DNA from: Rhizosphaericola sp047606825
Lineage (GTDB): Bacteria; Bacteroidota; Bacteroidia; Chitinophagales; Chitinophagaceae
Assembly: GCA_047606825.1 (NCBI GenBank)
Contig: JASGDY010000112.1
Coordinates: 62,001-126,000 of the forward strand
Direction: 5' to 3'
Length of the DNA stretch: 64,000 bases
This document shows positions 26,891-36,290 of this stretch, one piece after another. The notes under the pieces are model-generated. The model saw nothing but the letters and a program-made list of their open reading frames with translations, searched no databases and was not told the origin of the DNA. A program made the translations under genes and the position numbers. The first letter of the stretch is position 1. Each line of letters opens with the position of its first letter.

Positions 26891-27653
26891 AATATTAAAA
26901 GAATATCCCGAGAATATAAGAGGATTTCAGGGTTTTATCATAAGGGAATATTTGCAATACAAGATATTACAAATCCTTTTTGATAGTCCATTTGCAAATG
27001 AATTTTCATTTCTTGGAGGTACTTGTTTGCGTATTGTGCATGGGAATACTCGGTTTTCTGAGGATTTGGATTTTGATAATTTTCAAATTCCCAAGGAACA
27101 ATTTTCTAAGGTCTCCGAAACTATTACCAAAGAGCTAGAAAAAGAAGGTTATGAGGTCGAAATGAGAATGGTGCTAAAAAATGCTTTTCATTGTATCATA
27201 AAATTTCCTGAATTGCTTTACAGTCAAGGTTTGTCGGGACACAGGGAAGAAAAAATATTGATACAATTAGACACAGAGCCTCAACAATTTGAATTTACGC
27301 CAGATAAAATAATCCTCAATAAGTTTGATGTATTTACGCAGATCAATTGTACGCCCTTGGATTTGTTATTGGCACAGAAATTCTATGCTATTCTCAACCG
27401 AAAACGTAACAAGGGGCGTGATTTCTTTGATGTTGTATTCCTACTTTCAAAGATTGATGTTCCAAACTATAATTATCTAGAACAGAAATTAGGAATTGAT
27501 AATGCAATGGATTTAAAAGATAGAATATTGAAACATTGTGCATGTATTGATATGGAGGAAATGGCAAAGGATGTACAGCCATTTTTATTTAATCCGAGAG
27601 ATGTTAACAAAGTGAGGCTGTTTGCAGAATATATGGGACATGTGCAACTATAA
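26874..27653 (+). CDS. AbiEii-type nucleotidyltransferase toxin
   Basis: 259 residues. The DNA polymerase beta-like nucleotidyltransferase motifs are present in order: GGT (48-50) in FLGGTCLR, then DLD in SEDLDFDNF (Asp64, Asp66, metal ligands), Asp133 in IQLDTEP (third acid), and Lys169 in LLAQKFYAILNRKRNKGRDFFD. AbiEii/MenA-like toxins transfer nucleotides, in MenA to tRNA, and stop growth when the antitoxin fails. All motifs look intact, so the toxin should be active. A hairpin (27645-27680) covers its stop codon. Confidence 0.92.
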   Translation: MLVLSEILKEYPENIRGFQGFIIREYLQYKILQILFDSPFANEFSFLGGTCLRIVHGNTRFSEDLDFDNFQIPKEQFSKVSETITKELEKEGYEVEMRMVLKNAFHCIIKFPELLYSQGLSGHREEKILIQLDTEPQQFEFTPDKIILNKFDVFTQINCTPLDLLLAQKFYAILNRKRNKGRDFFDVVFLLSKIDVPNYNYLEQKLGIDNAMDLKDRILKHCACIDMEEMAKDVQPFLFNPRDVNKVRLFAEYMGHVQL

Positions 27654-28020
27654 TAATATTGATAAATACTATTATAGTTGGTATTCGATATACATTATTA
27701 GTCTTTCTAGTTGTTAAAAAATACCGTCGCTGGGATTGTATGGTTTGATCCAAAAACCTTGTACCTGTTTTGTATTTTTCAACTTTAAATGTATTGAAAA
27801 TCAATATGTTTTGATTCTGCATCGAAATAAAGTCTGCCCAAAAATGATAAATAAGGATATTCATCTTTCCACAATATTCAACAGACATGATTTTAAAAAA
27901 CGTGTATATGCCCACCGTTGATTGGCAGTCAAGATTAAATCTAAGCCAATTAACAATTAATAGCGCGGTGGTACAAAAGAAATCCCGTATCTTGTTTTCT
28001 TTTACTTTTAATTTTATACA
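27654..28020. other. 367-base gap after the AbiE locus
   Basis: Starts with the right side of a hairpin whose 11 bp arms are CAACTATAATA (27645-27655) and TATTATAGTTG (27670-27680), a likely end of the abiE transcript. The rest is AT-rich; a 61-codon frame at 27736-27921 has no recognisable features. Nothing else seen. Confidence 0.4.
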
Positions 28021-29058
28021 ATGCCTTTTTTAGACTATGTATTGCAAACTCCATCATACGGCTGGAAAAATAACGAGGGGGTGTTTATCAAACCTACTGC
28101 ACGGCAAATATTCAGGGAATTTTTTTCACGGATAAATATCATCAGTAGCCGTAAAAACTGGCTGCCTTTGTTCGGTTGGTTGAAAGTGTTGGCTCTTGTG
28201 CCTTGCTTCGTCTTATTCCTTGCCTGCTTTTTTCATTGGTGGACACTGTTGGCGGCATTTATCTACGGCATGATTATCATGGGTACGCATGGAACAATAT
28301 GGCACCATCGTTACTGTACGCACAATGCTTATACTTTTCGCAATAAGTTCTGGTGCTTTATTACGCAGCACCTTACCGTGAATATGATTCCCGAAGAAAT
28401 ATACGTCGTTTCGCATCATGTCCACCATGCCAAATCCGACCAACCGGGCGACCCCTATAATGCAGAGGGTGGCTTTCTGTATTGTTTTTTAGCTGATGTC
28501 AATCATCAGCCTATTGCCAAAGACCTTGACGAAGAAGATTATAACAAGGTAAAACTATTGATGAAACATACCGGTGTCCGTGCCAATAGTTACCGTCAAT
28601 ACAGGAAGTGGGGTTCTTATGCACACCCCGCAAGAGCAATAACGGCATCTTTGCTTAATTGGTTGTTTTGGTACGTGATTTTTTACCTGATAGGCGGCAA
28701 TCCTTTGGCGTGTACACTTTTTGGCGCAGCAGGGTTCTGGGCACTAGGCGTTCGTATGTTCAATTATGAAGGTCACGGAAAAGGAAAAGATAAACAACGT
28801 TTCAGTACGGATTTCAACAGGGATGATAAGTCAATCAATCAATTGTGGCCCGGTATCGTTGCAGGCGAATGGCACAACAACCATCATCTTTTTCCTCGCA
28901 GTGCCCGCAGCGGTTTCAAGCCTCATCAAATAGATTTTGCGTGGTGCTATATTTTTCTGATGAAAAAAATAGGCGAGGTAAGCAGTTACCGGGATTCTAA
29001 AAAAGATTTTTATAAACACTACTACCTGCCATATCTCCAACAGAAAAATCAAGGGTAG
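28021..29058 (+). CDS. Membrane fatty acid desaturase
   Basis: 345 residues. The three histidine boxes of membrane-bound di-iron desaturases are present: HHRYCTH (95-101), HHVHH (132-136) and HNNHH (285-289). Hydrophobic segments lie at about 52-90 and 207-245. It introduces a double bond in acyl chains of lipids, probably a delta-9-like acyl-CoA/acyl-lipid type, and so adjusts membrane fluidity. The loop between boxes two and three is long. A single gene with no partner nearby; ferredoxin or cytochrome b5-like donors are elsewhere. Confidence 0.92.
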   Translation: MPFLDYVLQTPSYGWKNNEGVFIKPTARQIFREFFSRINIISSRKNWLPLFGWLKVLALVPCFVLFLACFFHWWTLLAAFIYGMIIMGTHGTIWHHRYCTHNAYTFRNKFWCFITQHLTVNMIPEEIYVVSHHVHHAKSDQPGDPYNAEGGFLYCFLADVNHQPIAKDLDEEDYNKVKLLMKHTGVRANSYRQYRKWGSYAHPARAITASLLNWLFWYVIFYLIGGNPLACTLFGAAGFWALGVRMFNYEGHGKGKDKQRFSTDFNRDDKSINQLWPGIVAGEWHNNHHLFPRSARSGFKPHQIDFAWCYIFLMKKIGEVSSYRDSKKDFYKHYYLPYLQQKNQG

Positions 29059-29375
29059 TCGTATATCGGCACATTATAACGATACATTAGACAGCCGCTT
29101 TCCGGAGTTATAGGACAGCAGCAGTATCACAGAAAGCAATCTCGGATAAAAACACTAGCATTTGTTCTAAAAAGTCTAAGCAAGTCCATTGATATAGATT
29201 TTGTGCATTGGGAGTAACCGCTTTGGAATATAAAATGCAAATACAAAATAAAAAAAGACCCCACATACATTGCCTCTCTTAAAACAGGGTCGAAACATTG
29301 CGGGAATATTTCGACCCTACAAAGTCGCCGAGCGTTGGAAAGACTATTAAAAACGTTAGATGAACCGTTAATAGT
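29059..29375. other. 317-base gap between convergent genes
   Basis: Contains one 9 bp hairpin, GGGTCGAAA (29287-29295) with TTTCGACCC (29309-29317), between the converging desaturase and receptor genes. No T run follows on either strand, but it could end one or both transcripts. No gene seen. Confidence 0.4.
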
Positions 29376-32249
29376 TTACATGTCTCTACGACCGCCAAAA
29401 CCGCCCATACCGCCGCCTGGAGGAGGTCCGCCCATTTCATCTCTGTCCCTATCTCTGTCTCTGTCGCCGTCCCTATTGGGCCTCTTTCTGTTAAAGTTCC
29501 GTAGGTTGTAGACAAACGAAATCATGCCGTACCTTTTCAGTACGGTGTTGGTGGAGGTGGTGATATAGTTGTCTGTCCTCTGGTTGGAAACCGCCTTGTT
29601 TTGGTTGAGCAGGTCATATACCGAGAAGCGGATTTCGCCCGCCTTGTTTTTAAAGATGGACTTGGCAACATAGGCGTTGAGCAAAGGTACGCTCACACTG
29701 TACAGACCTGTATAGTAGGTATAGTTAAACGTCGTATTGACCTGCCAGCCGGACTGGGTGTACCAAGTGCCTTCCAGCGTTACGTTCTGCGAAAAATAGT
29801 TGGTGTTGGATGACGTGTTCAGGCTATATTTTGAAATCGTATAGGCCGGTTCCGTACTGATGTTGACGTCAAATGTGGATGCGAGGTTAGTCGTCCAGCC
29901 GATACGTTCGCCAAAGGAATAGTTGCGCGTATTGTTGACGGAACTGTCTCCACTCGTGCTTACGATGATCCCCGGTGTTTTTTTAGCGCTTATAGCTGTC
30001 CTGAACGACAGGTTGGACTGTGGTTTCAATATTGGGAAGCCGTAATCAAACGAACCCTCAAGGCTATAATATCCACCCATGTTGCTGTAGGATGTCTTTT
30101 GCCCGCCGTTGCTTAACCGGGTCGTTACATTGGCAATATAGTTGGATGTCATCGAATAGTTCAACATCGAAAACAAGTGCTTATTGTTGGTTCTGTCAAA
30201 GAAGAAGTAGTTGGCTTTTACATTGTGTGTAAAGGTTTGTTTCAGGTCAGGGTTGCCGATTGTCTGGCTCAGCTCGTTGGAATTGTCCAGGACCGGCTGC
30301 AACTGGCTGGCCGACGGCTGGCTCGTCCTACCGCTATAACGGAAGTCCAAACGCCTACCTTGCTGAATGTTCCAACGGAAAGACGCCGTAGGGTAGAAGT
30401 TGGTGTATTTGCGGTTGAGCGTCCAATTGAGAGAACTGTCTATCTTGTTCACGATATTGTTCTGTCTCCCAAACTGCATACCCCCTCCTGCACTGAAATT
30501 GATTGTTTTGTTGTTGAAATGGTATCCCAGTTCCACGCGGTCGGAGTTGTATGTATTGTGGAAATTGTTGGTCAACGTCGTGTCAGGCGTGTCGTACAGG
30601 TTGGTCGCGTTGTTGAAGTTGAATGTCGTCCTGTCCGAAACACTTTTGGTATAGGAGTGGTTATACGTGAGCGCAATCTGCTGGTATTGGGCGATTGGCT
30701 CGGTATAAGTGATGTTTTCACTCAGCGTGTTGCTGTTGGATTTTGTTTTGTAGTAGCGGTTGATGGAGTCTGTATAGTTCTCCGAGACATAGTTGATGAT
30801 GTTGGTCGTGTAGCCGTAGCCATCGTTCTGGTTGCCGCTCCAGTCAACGCCAAGCGAGATTGTTCTGCCTGCTTTATGAAACCGGTGCATGTACACGGCG
30901 TTGCCGCTACCATTGAATCCGGCGTTGTGCGTTATGTTTTTGATATTGGAACGGGTGATATATTCGCGCTCGTTGGCCGTGTCCTCGAAGATATCCGTAA
31001 TCTGGCCGCTTTCGTTGTCGCTCGTGATGAACGACATGTTGGGGCGTATGATCAGTCGGTTGGAGGAGTCAATTTCTGACTCTATATTGAACTGTAACCT
31101 ATGGTTCTGGTTACGGCTGAGCGTATTGGTGGTGTCGTACTGGTAGGTGTTTTGGGTAGAGTCGGTGTACAGGTTTTCCCTTTCGGAGTGTCCATCGTTC
31201 CACGTCTTGCTGTTGTTGTAGAAATAGCTACCGTCTACATCGGTCTTACCCCATTTGTCAGCATATCGGATGCCGGCTGCGATGGTTTTTGTGATGCCGG
31301 AGGAAGATCCGTTAAAAGTTCCTGATGCGCCGCTGCCTTGGCCACCGCCCGAGTTGCGCCCGTTGCCGCCGCCAAGATCCTGCATGGTAAACATCTGGCT
31401 GTTGACATTGTTGATCTGTCCCAGAATGGATATTTTCTGGTCGTTGTTGAAACGGTTGATATTGCCCCCGACATTGTAAAGTGTGTTGTCAGCGCGTCCG
31501 ACTCCCGCTGTCTGTTTACCAAAATAGCCAACGTTTTTGTCTTTCTTGATGACGATGTTGATGGTCTTGACCCTGTTACCGTCGTCAAAGCCCGAAAAGG
31601 CACTCTGGTCGCTCTGTGCATCGTAGACTTCTATTTTTTCGACAATATCCTTAGGCAGGTTCTGTGTTGCCATTTTTGGGTCGTCCCCAAAGAAGCGCTT
31701 ACCGTTGACCAGTACCCGAGAGACGCTTTCGCCCTGCGCCTTGATGTTGCCACTTGCGTCCACTTCCATCCCTGGTAGTTTCTTCAGCAGGTCCTCGGCT
31801 GTAGCATTTGGTTTGGTATGGAATGCGTCAGCGCGGAAAGCTGTGGTATCGCCATTGAAGGTAATGGGTGGCGTGGAGACCACGACGACTTCCTCCAGGT
31901 TATTGCTGGCTATCGTCATGTAAAACGTAGAAAGCGGGTACGTCGGCATGTCCTTGGATAGCACGGCTTTTTGTTTCATGGGCACAAAGCCGACAAAGCT
32001 GATGCGAACCCAGAAACTGTCGAGGGGTAGTTTATTGAAAGCAAAAGTACCGTCGGCTCCAACCGTCGTTGTCTGTAGGGTCGTGGAATCGTTGAAGCGT
32101 ATAAGGGTAACTTTCGCTCCGTTGACGGACATGTGGTTGAGCGTGTCTTCCGCTTGTCCTGTGATAGAGCCGATACGGGTTGAGTCCTGCGCGTCGGCAC
32201 ATAAGATACTGCCTAGTATAAAACTGAGCAATAGTAATTTTCTGGGCAT
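29376..32249 (-). CDS. TonB-dependent outer-membrane receptor-like protein with Asp/Arg and Gly-rich tail
   Basis: The ATG at 32249 gives 957 residues with a signal peptide (MPRKLLLLSFILGSILCADA). Next comes a carboxypeptidase-regulatory-like beta domain (IGSITGQAEDTLNHMSVNGA), then a plug-like domain (ATAEDLLKKLPGMEVDASG ... GESVSRVLVNGKRFFGDDP) and a beta barrel of about 700 residues. This is the 'outer membrane beta-barrel family' rather than SusC type; substrates are mostly unknown. After the last barrel strand (MISFVYNLRNF) there is a 40-residue tail, first alternating Arg/Asp, then Gly/Pro/Met-rich, unusual because barrels normally end at the final strand. No SusD partner is adjacent. 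Confidence 0.88.
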   Translation of the reverse strand: MPRKLLLLSFILGSILCADAQDSTRIGSITGQAEDTLNHMSVNGAKVTLIRFNDSTTLQTTTVGADGTFAFNKLPLDSFWVRISFVGFVPMKQKAVLSKDMPTYPLSTFYMTIASNNLEEVVVVSTPPITFNGDTTAFRADAFHTKPNATAEDLLKKLPGMEVDASGNIKAQGESVSRVLVNGKRFFGDDPKMATQNLPKDIVEKIEVYDAQSDQSAFSGFDDGNRVKTINIVIKKDKNVGYFGKQTAGVGRADNTLYNVGGNINRFNNDQKISILGQINNVNSQMFTMQDLGGGNGRNSGGGQGSGASGTFNGSSSGITKTIAAGIRYADKWGKTDVDGSYFYNNSKTWNDGHSERENLYTDSTQNTYQYDTTNTLSRNQNHRLQFNIESEIDSSNRLIIRPNMSFITSDNESGQITDIFEDTANEREYITRSNIKNITHNAGFNGSGNAVYMHRFHKAGRTISLGVDWSGNQNDGYGYTTNIINYVSENYTDSINRYYKTKSNSNTLSENITYTEPIAQYQQIALTYNHSYTKSVSDRTTFNFNNATNLYDTPDTTLTNNFHNTYNSDRVELGYHFNNKTINFSAGGGMQFGRQNNIVNKIDSSLNWTLNRKYTNFYPTASFRWNIQQGRRLDFRYSGRTSQPSASQLQPVLDNSNELSQTIGNPDLKQTFTHNVKANYFFFDRTNNKHLFSMLNYSMTSNYIANVTTRLSNGGQKTSYSNMGGYYSLEGSFDYGFPILKPQSNLSFRTAISAKKTPGIIVSTSGDSSVNNTRNYSFGERIGWTTNLASTFDVNISTEPAYTISKYSLNTSSNTNYFSQNVTLEGTWYTQSGWQVNTTFNYTYYTGLYSVSVPLLNAYVAKSIFKNKAGEIRFSVYDLLNQNKAVSNQRTDNYITTSTNTVLKRYGMISFVYNLRNFNRKRPNRDGDRDRDRDRDEMGGPPPGGGMGGFGGRRDM

Positions 32250-32483
32250 ACGATATTGTTGAAAGAATGTCACGATACGATTGGCGGTAAAAGTATCACA
32301 TCTGGTAGTGACACATTTTTTCTTTCGGTAAAAAAAGGGTTAGTTTAGGTCAATGCGGAAAATAAAGCCCGTTTAGATTCCCTTTTGTCTTGCATGTGCG
32401 TCTGGTATATGGGTTTCATCGCCAAGGTGTATTCGTAATGGCTACTGTCCAATAGACATGTTTTATTCCTCACATGTCGACCG

Positions 32484-33929
32484 TTAAAAACACGCCTTTC
32501 CTTTCCCTATCAATGCCTCCATCTCCTCTTCTTCCCACCGTCCATAACCGATACGCATCGCTGTCCACCTGCGGGACTGGTACAGCAGATGGCTGGGAAT
32601 CGTGATACCATTTACCACACATTTTTTGGCAAAAGCGGACAGGTTAAAATCCCATGCAAACTGCAACCACAGCCCCAACCCGGCTTGCGGCACTTCAAAA
32701 TGTGTGTACTCGCCCCAAGAGGTGCGCAGCAATTGGCAAAAACGGTTGCGCCGTTCTTGGTAGATTTTTGTGTTTTTGCGGACGAGGCGTTGCAGCCCGC
32801 CGGACTGCAACGCGGAAGCAACGATGCCTTGTGCAATGCTTGTTTCGTCCTCGCCCATATATGCGCTGTATTTCCGGATTTCCTGCAACACGTTTTGTGG
32901 TGCGACGACAAATGCAATATTCCAGTCGGGGCGCATGACCTGTTCAAACGAATGGACATAAACCACCGTGCCGTCCGTGTCCAACGACGCCAAAGACGGT
33001 AGCTTTCGTTTTTGGAAATCGTACAGGCTATACGTTTCGTCTTCCATTATAAAAAAATGGTATTGGTTCGCCAAACGTAACAAGGACAAGCGTTTGGCGT
33101 AGCTCATGGTCGTCGTCGTCGGATAATGGTTTTGAGGATTGGCGTACAGCATTTTTATCGGTTGCTTTTTGCAAAGCTCTTCCAACAGGGTCAGGTCGAT
33201 ACCGTCCCTTTCCACCGGGATTGTTTTCAACGTTGCGCCTGCCTGTTGCACCGCCATGTTGACGATATAGTTTCCAGGTTCGGCGACGACGACGATATCG
33301 CTTTTTTGCAGCAATGCCAACGTGGTGAGAGCTATGGCTGCCTTACGGTTCGGCACGACGTGTATCTGGTTTTCCTCGACGCTAGTATTGTGTAATTCGG
33401 AAAAATATTGTGTTAAAACATATTGTAAAAAAGAATACGAATGGCTGTATTTTTTTCCGAAAACCTGGGCAAATGCAATACCAAGTCTTTCTGCTTGAAA
33501 GAGCCGTAGGTCGGGCATTCCATCGTCCCAAACGAAGTCCCCGCATGGCTTTGCCGCAGTTGTTTCCAATATGCGGTTGTGCGGGACCGACAGTTTGGAT
33601 TTTTTAGGAAAAGATTTTCCCTCACTATTCCCATCCGAGCCAAGCATGTCAAAAACAATGTCGCGGTTGACAAAAGTCCCCTTGTTGGGAATCGACGTGA
33701 CAATGCCCTGCAATGCCAGTTCGTCATACACGGCGACGATGGTTTTGCGATGTAGGTGCAGGGTTTCTGCCAGTTGCCGCGTACCGGGCAACGCGCAACC
33801 CGGCGGCACTATTTCGCCCTTGACGGCCGTTGAGATTTGCTCTGCCAACTGCACATAGACAGCCTTGTCGTCCTTTCGGTTGACGACGAGCATATTGGAC
33901 AATATTTCCAAAACCGGACTACCTGACAT
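32484..33929 (-). CDS. MocR/PdxR-type regulator (GntR HTH fused to aminotransferase fold)
   Basis: 481 residues. Residues 18-85 are a GntR winged helix (AVYVQLAEQISTAVKGEIVPPG, then LPGTRQLAETLHLHRKTIV). The rest is a class I aminotransferase-like PLP domain with MLYANPQNHYPTTTTMSYAKR and the region around FIMEDETYSLYDF. At the usual Schiff-base lysine segment the sequence is VYVHSFEQVMRPDWNIAFV, where the lysine of active members (S-K-x-x-x-P) seems replaced by Gln-Val, so PLP may not bind covalently. Divergent from a TonB-dependent receptor with a 132-base shared promoter region, so it probably controls that receptor. Confidence 0.88.
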   Translation of the reverse strand: MSGSPVLEILSNMLVVNRKDDKAVYVQLAEQISTAVKGEIVPPGCALPGTRQLAETLHLHRKTIVAVYDELALQGIVTSIPNKGTFVNRDIVFDMLGSDGNSEGKSFPKKSKLSVPHNRILETTAAKPCGDFVWDDGMPDLRLFQAERLGIAFAQVFGKKYSHSYSFLQYVLTQYFSELHNTSVEENQIHVVPNRKAAIALTTLALLQKSDIVVVAEPGNYIVNMAVQQAGATLKTIPVERDGIDLTLLEELCKKQPIKMLYANPQNHYPTTTTMSYAKRLSLLRLANQYHFFIMEDETYSLYDFQKRKLPSLASLDTDGTVVYVHSFEQVMRPDWNIAFVVAPQNVLQEIRKYSAYMGEDETSIAQGIVASALQSGGLQRLVRKNTKIYQERRNRFCQLLRTSWGEYTHFEVPQAGLGLWLQFAWDFNLSAFAKKCVVNGITIPSHLLYQSRRWTAMRIGYGRWEEEEMEALIGKGKACF

Positions 33930-34008
33930 TTATATAACCGGAACATTCAAGCCGTCCGGCAAGATAGTAGTTTTGCCGTGGACTTAACAAAATGATAAAA
34001 ATAAAATA

Positions 34009-34038
34009 TACAATTGTTTCGCTCGGTGAAGACACCGA
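34009..34038 (+). promoter_or_regulatory. Possible promoter and operator of the BtuB-like receptor gene
   Basis: TACAATTG (34009-34016) resembles the -7 box. Seven bases on is the palindrome TCGGTG-AAGA-CACCGA (34023-34038), placed where a repressor would block transcription. It may be the site of the divergent MocR protein. A related sequence lies in the repeat at 62921-62941, so repeat origin is an alternative. Confidence 0.35.
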
Positions 34039-34061
34039 CCGATAGATAAAATACAACATAA

Positions 34062-35921
34062 ATGAAAAAACAGCTTTTATTTTCAACCCTTTTGTTTTCG
34101 GGTTTTTACGTGCAGGCGCAGATGGAAGGCACGGCATTGGACACGGTCGTGGTTAGAGAAAACCGATTGCAATACAACGTCAAGGAGCAAGACCGCAATA
34201 TCCGCATCATTACCAAGGCGCAGATAGACGCATTGCCGATACGTTCGGTCAATGACGTGTTGAGTTATGTGGCTGGCGTGGATTTGCGCCAGCGCGGCCC
34301 CGGCGGCGTACAGGCCGATGTTTCGATTGACGGCGGCACGTCTGACCAGTCGTTGGTGCTTATCAATGGTATCCGAATGACCGACCCACAGACGGGACAC
34401 AACATGATGAACCTGCCGATAACATTGGACGTGATTGACCATGTTGAGGTTTTGCGTGGTTCGGCGGCACGTATCTATGGTATCAATGCATTGACAGGCG
34501 CCATTAATTTTGTGACCAAAACGCCGCAAAAAGATGCGCTCCTCGTTACAGGTTATGCCGGCTCCAATTTTAAAAAAAGTGAATCTTCCGACAACGACTA
34601 CAACAATTGGGGTACACGGGTCACATTGGCAAAAACGACCAACAAAGCCAACCATCTCCTCTCGCTTTCGCATGATTTGGGCAATGGCTACCGCTACAAT
34701 ACAGCATTTAAGAACAACAAGGCTTTTTACCAAGGGAAGTTTTATACCAACGAAAACAGCGCCTTCGACGTGCTCGGTGGTTATACCTACAATAAGTTTG
34801 GTGCCAATGGATTTTATGCAGCGCCCGGGGACAAAAACTCAGGGGAAAAGGTTGCCACCGCAATGGCAGCCATCGGTTACACGACCAAGCTAAACCCCAA
34901 CTGGAAAATGGTGCCGAGGCTCAGCTACCATTTTACCGAAGACGATTATCGCTATATCGTCAATCCACTGACGGCGCGCAACCTCCACAAAACGCATATT
35001 GTCAACCTTGAATGGAACAACACCATCCACACGACGCAAGGTGATATCGGTTTTGGGTTGGAAGGCAGGAACGAACATACCATCAGCACCAACCTCGGCA
35101 ATCACAACCGCTACAACTATGGACTTTCGGGAGAATATCGCTTTAACAATCTAGGTCGGTTGTCCTTGACTACAGGTGCTTACCTTAACTATAACACGGA
35201 ATATGGCTGGCAGTTGTTTCCCGGTTTGGATGCAGGTTATTTAATTGTTAAAAACCTGAAATGGTTTGCCAATATCGGAACGGGGCAACGTCTCCCGACC
35301 TATACAGACCTTTACTATAAAGGCCCGTCCAATATCGGCAACGCCGAACTCACTTCCGAAAAAGCACAATACATAGAATCAGGCTTTAAATACAACTATA
35401 AAAACCTCAACGCCACCGCGAGCTATTTTTATAGGCGTATCAACCATTTCATCGACTGGACTAAGTCCACGGTGGACGATGCCTGGCAGCCCAACAACTT
35501 CCAGCGCATCAATACGCAGGGCATCACTTTCGCACTTGACTATACGGTTAAAGGTACGGAGCATAGTTTGTTTTCGCATAGCCTGTTCGGCATCTCCTAT
35601 ACCAACCTTCAACCTAAAATTACACAACCGTCCAGCAACACGATTTCATTATATGCCATCAACAGTCTGCGTGACCAACTGGTCATGACGGCAAGCTCCG
35701 ACATCTTCCAAAAACTCAATATCAGCCTCGCCGGACGCTACCAAAAACGTGTCAACTATAAAGACTATTTCTTGTTGGACGGCAAGGTAAGTTACCATCT
35801 TCTCAACAAGCTGCGTGTGTATGTCGATGCGACCAATATAACCGATGTCACATATATCGAAGCCGCGGCAGCACCGTTGCCGGGGAAATGGTATAGTGCA
35901 GGAGTGCAGTTGGGGTTATAG
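34062..35921 (+). CDS. BtuB-like TonB-dependent receptor
   Basis: 619 residues with a signal peptide (MKKQLLFSTLLFSGFYVQAQ). The TonB box region reads ALDTVVVRENR; the plug domain follows (DALPIRSVNDVLSYVAGVDLRQRG ... QSLVLINGIRMTDPQTGHN ... VEVLRGSAARIYGINALTGAINFVTK), then a 22-strand-size barrel ending GKWYSAGVQLGL. The size and plug resemble vitamin B12/siderophore receptors, but no cobalamin riboswitch is upstream. The divergent neighbour is a PLP-fold regulator, so a vitamin B6-like or amine ligand is conceivable. The ligand is not determined. Confidence 0.9.
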   Translation: MKKQLLFSTLLFSGFYVQAQMEGTALDTVVVRENRLQYNVKEQDRNIRIITKAQIDALPIRSVNDVLSYVAGVDLRQRGPGGVQADVSIDGGTSDQSLVLINGIRMTDPQTGHNMMNLPITLDVIDHVEVLRGSAARIYGINALTGAINFVTKTPQKDALLVTGYAGSNFKKSESSDNDYNNWGTRVTLAKTTNKANHLLSLSHDLGNGYRYNTAFKNNKAFYQGKFYTNENSAFDVLGGYTYNKFGANGFYAAPGDKNSGEKVATAMAAIGYTTKLNPNWKMVPRLSYHFTEDDYRYIVNPLTARNLHKTHIVNLEWNNTIHTTQGDIGFGLEGRNEHTISTNLGNHNRYNYGLSGEYRFNNLGRLSLTTGAYLNYNTEYGWQLFPGLDAGYLIVKNLKWFANIGTGQRLPTYTDLYYKGPSNIGNAELTSEKAQYIESGFKYNYKNLNATASYFYRRINHFIDWTKSTVDDAWQPNNFQRINTQGITFALDYTVKGTEHSLFSHSLFGISYTNLQPKITQPSSNTISLYAINSLRDQLVMTASSDIFQKLNISLAGRYQKRVNYKDYFLLDGKVSYHLLNKLRVYVDATNITDVTYIEAAAAPLPGKWYSAGVQLGL

Positions 35922-36063
35922 CATGAGGGCAAAAATAAAAAGTATAACGTATTCAAATATCATTTTAAACTTTTATTCCACTTATACTATAAGAGTTAAT
36001 CAAGCGTCGAAATAGCCCGCCGCGGTGGACGAGCTTTTCGTAGCAATAATATACATCGAACAA

Positions 36064-36115
36064 CCAAGCTCCGTAGGGGCGGCCTTTTATATAAGGCCGC
36101 CCCTACGGAGCTTGG
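36064..36115. repeat. Perfect 23 bp inverted repeat
   Basis: Arms at 36064-36086 and 36093-36115 are exact complements around a 6-base loop; the arms are G+C rich in the centre. No T run follows. It lies in the 369-base gap 35922-36290, in which no gene is seen. It is likely a dispersed palindromic element. Confidence 0.8.
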
Positions 36116-36290
36116 TCAAATAGTATAATCAATACTGCCATATTTTTCTAACGAGCAGAGACGCATGTGTACATTTTATTTGTCTATTCGGCTTTCCGAA
36201 GCCTTGAAAAATATTCTTGAAAAATTCTCCTAACCAACCCAACATGCCCAATCGTTCTTACGTATATATCCTATATCAAAACATTTTACG

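Noticed and set aside
27736..27921. 61-codon frame after the AbiE locus
   Set aside because: Mixed composition with no domain or signal; likely chance in AT-rich DNA.
30177..31079. 300-codon open frame on the plus strand
   Set aside because: It lies inside the minus-strand outer-membrane receptor gene, whose protein has clear plug and barrel features; the opposite frame is a shadow of its codon bias.
33930..34061. Cobalamin riboswitch before the BtuB-like receptor
   Set aside because: Only 132 bases separate the divergent genes and no B12-box-like sequence is present.
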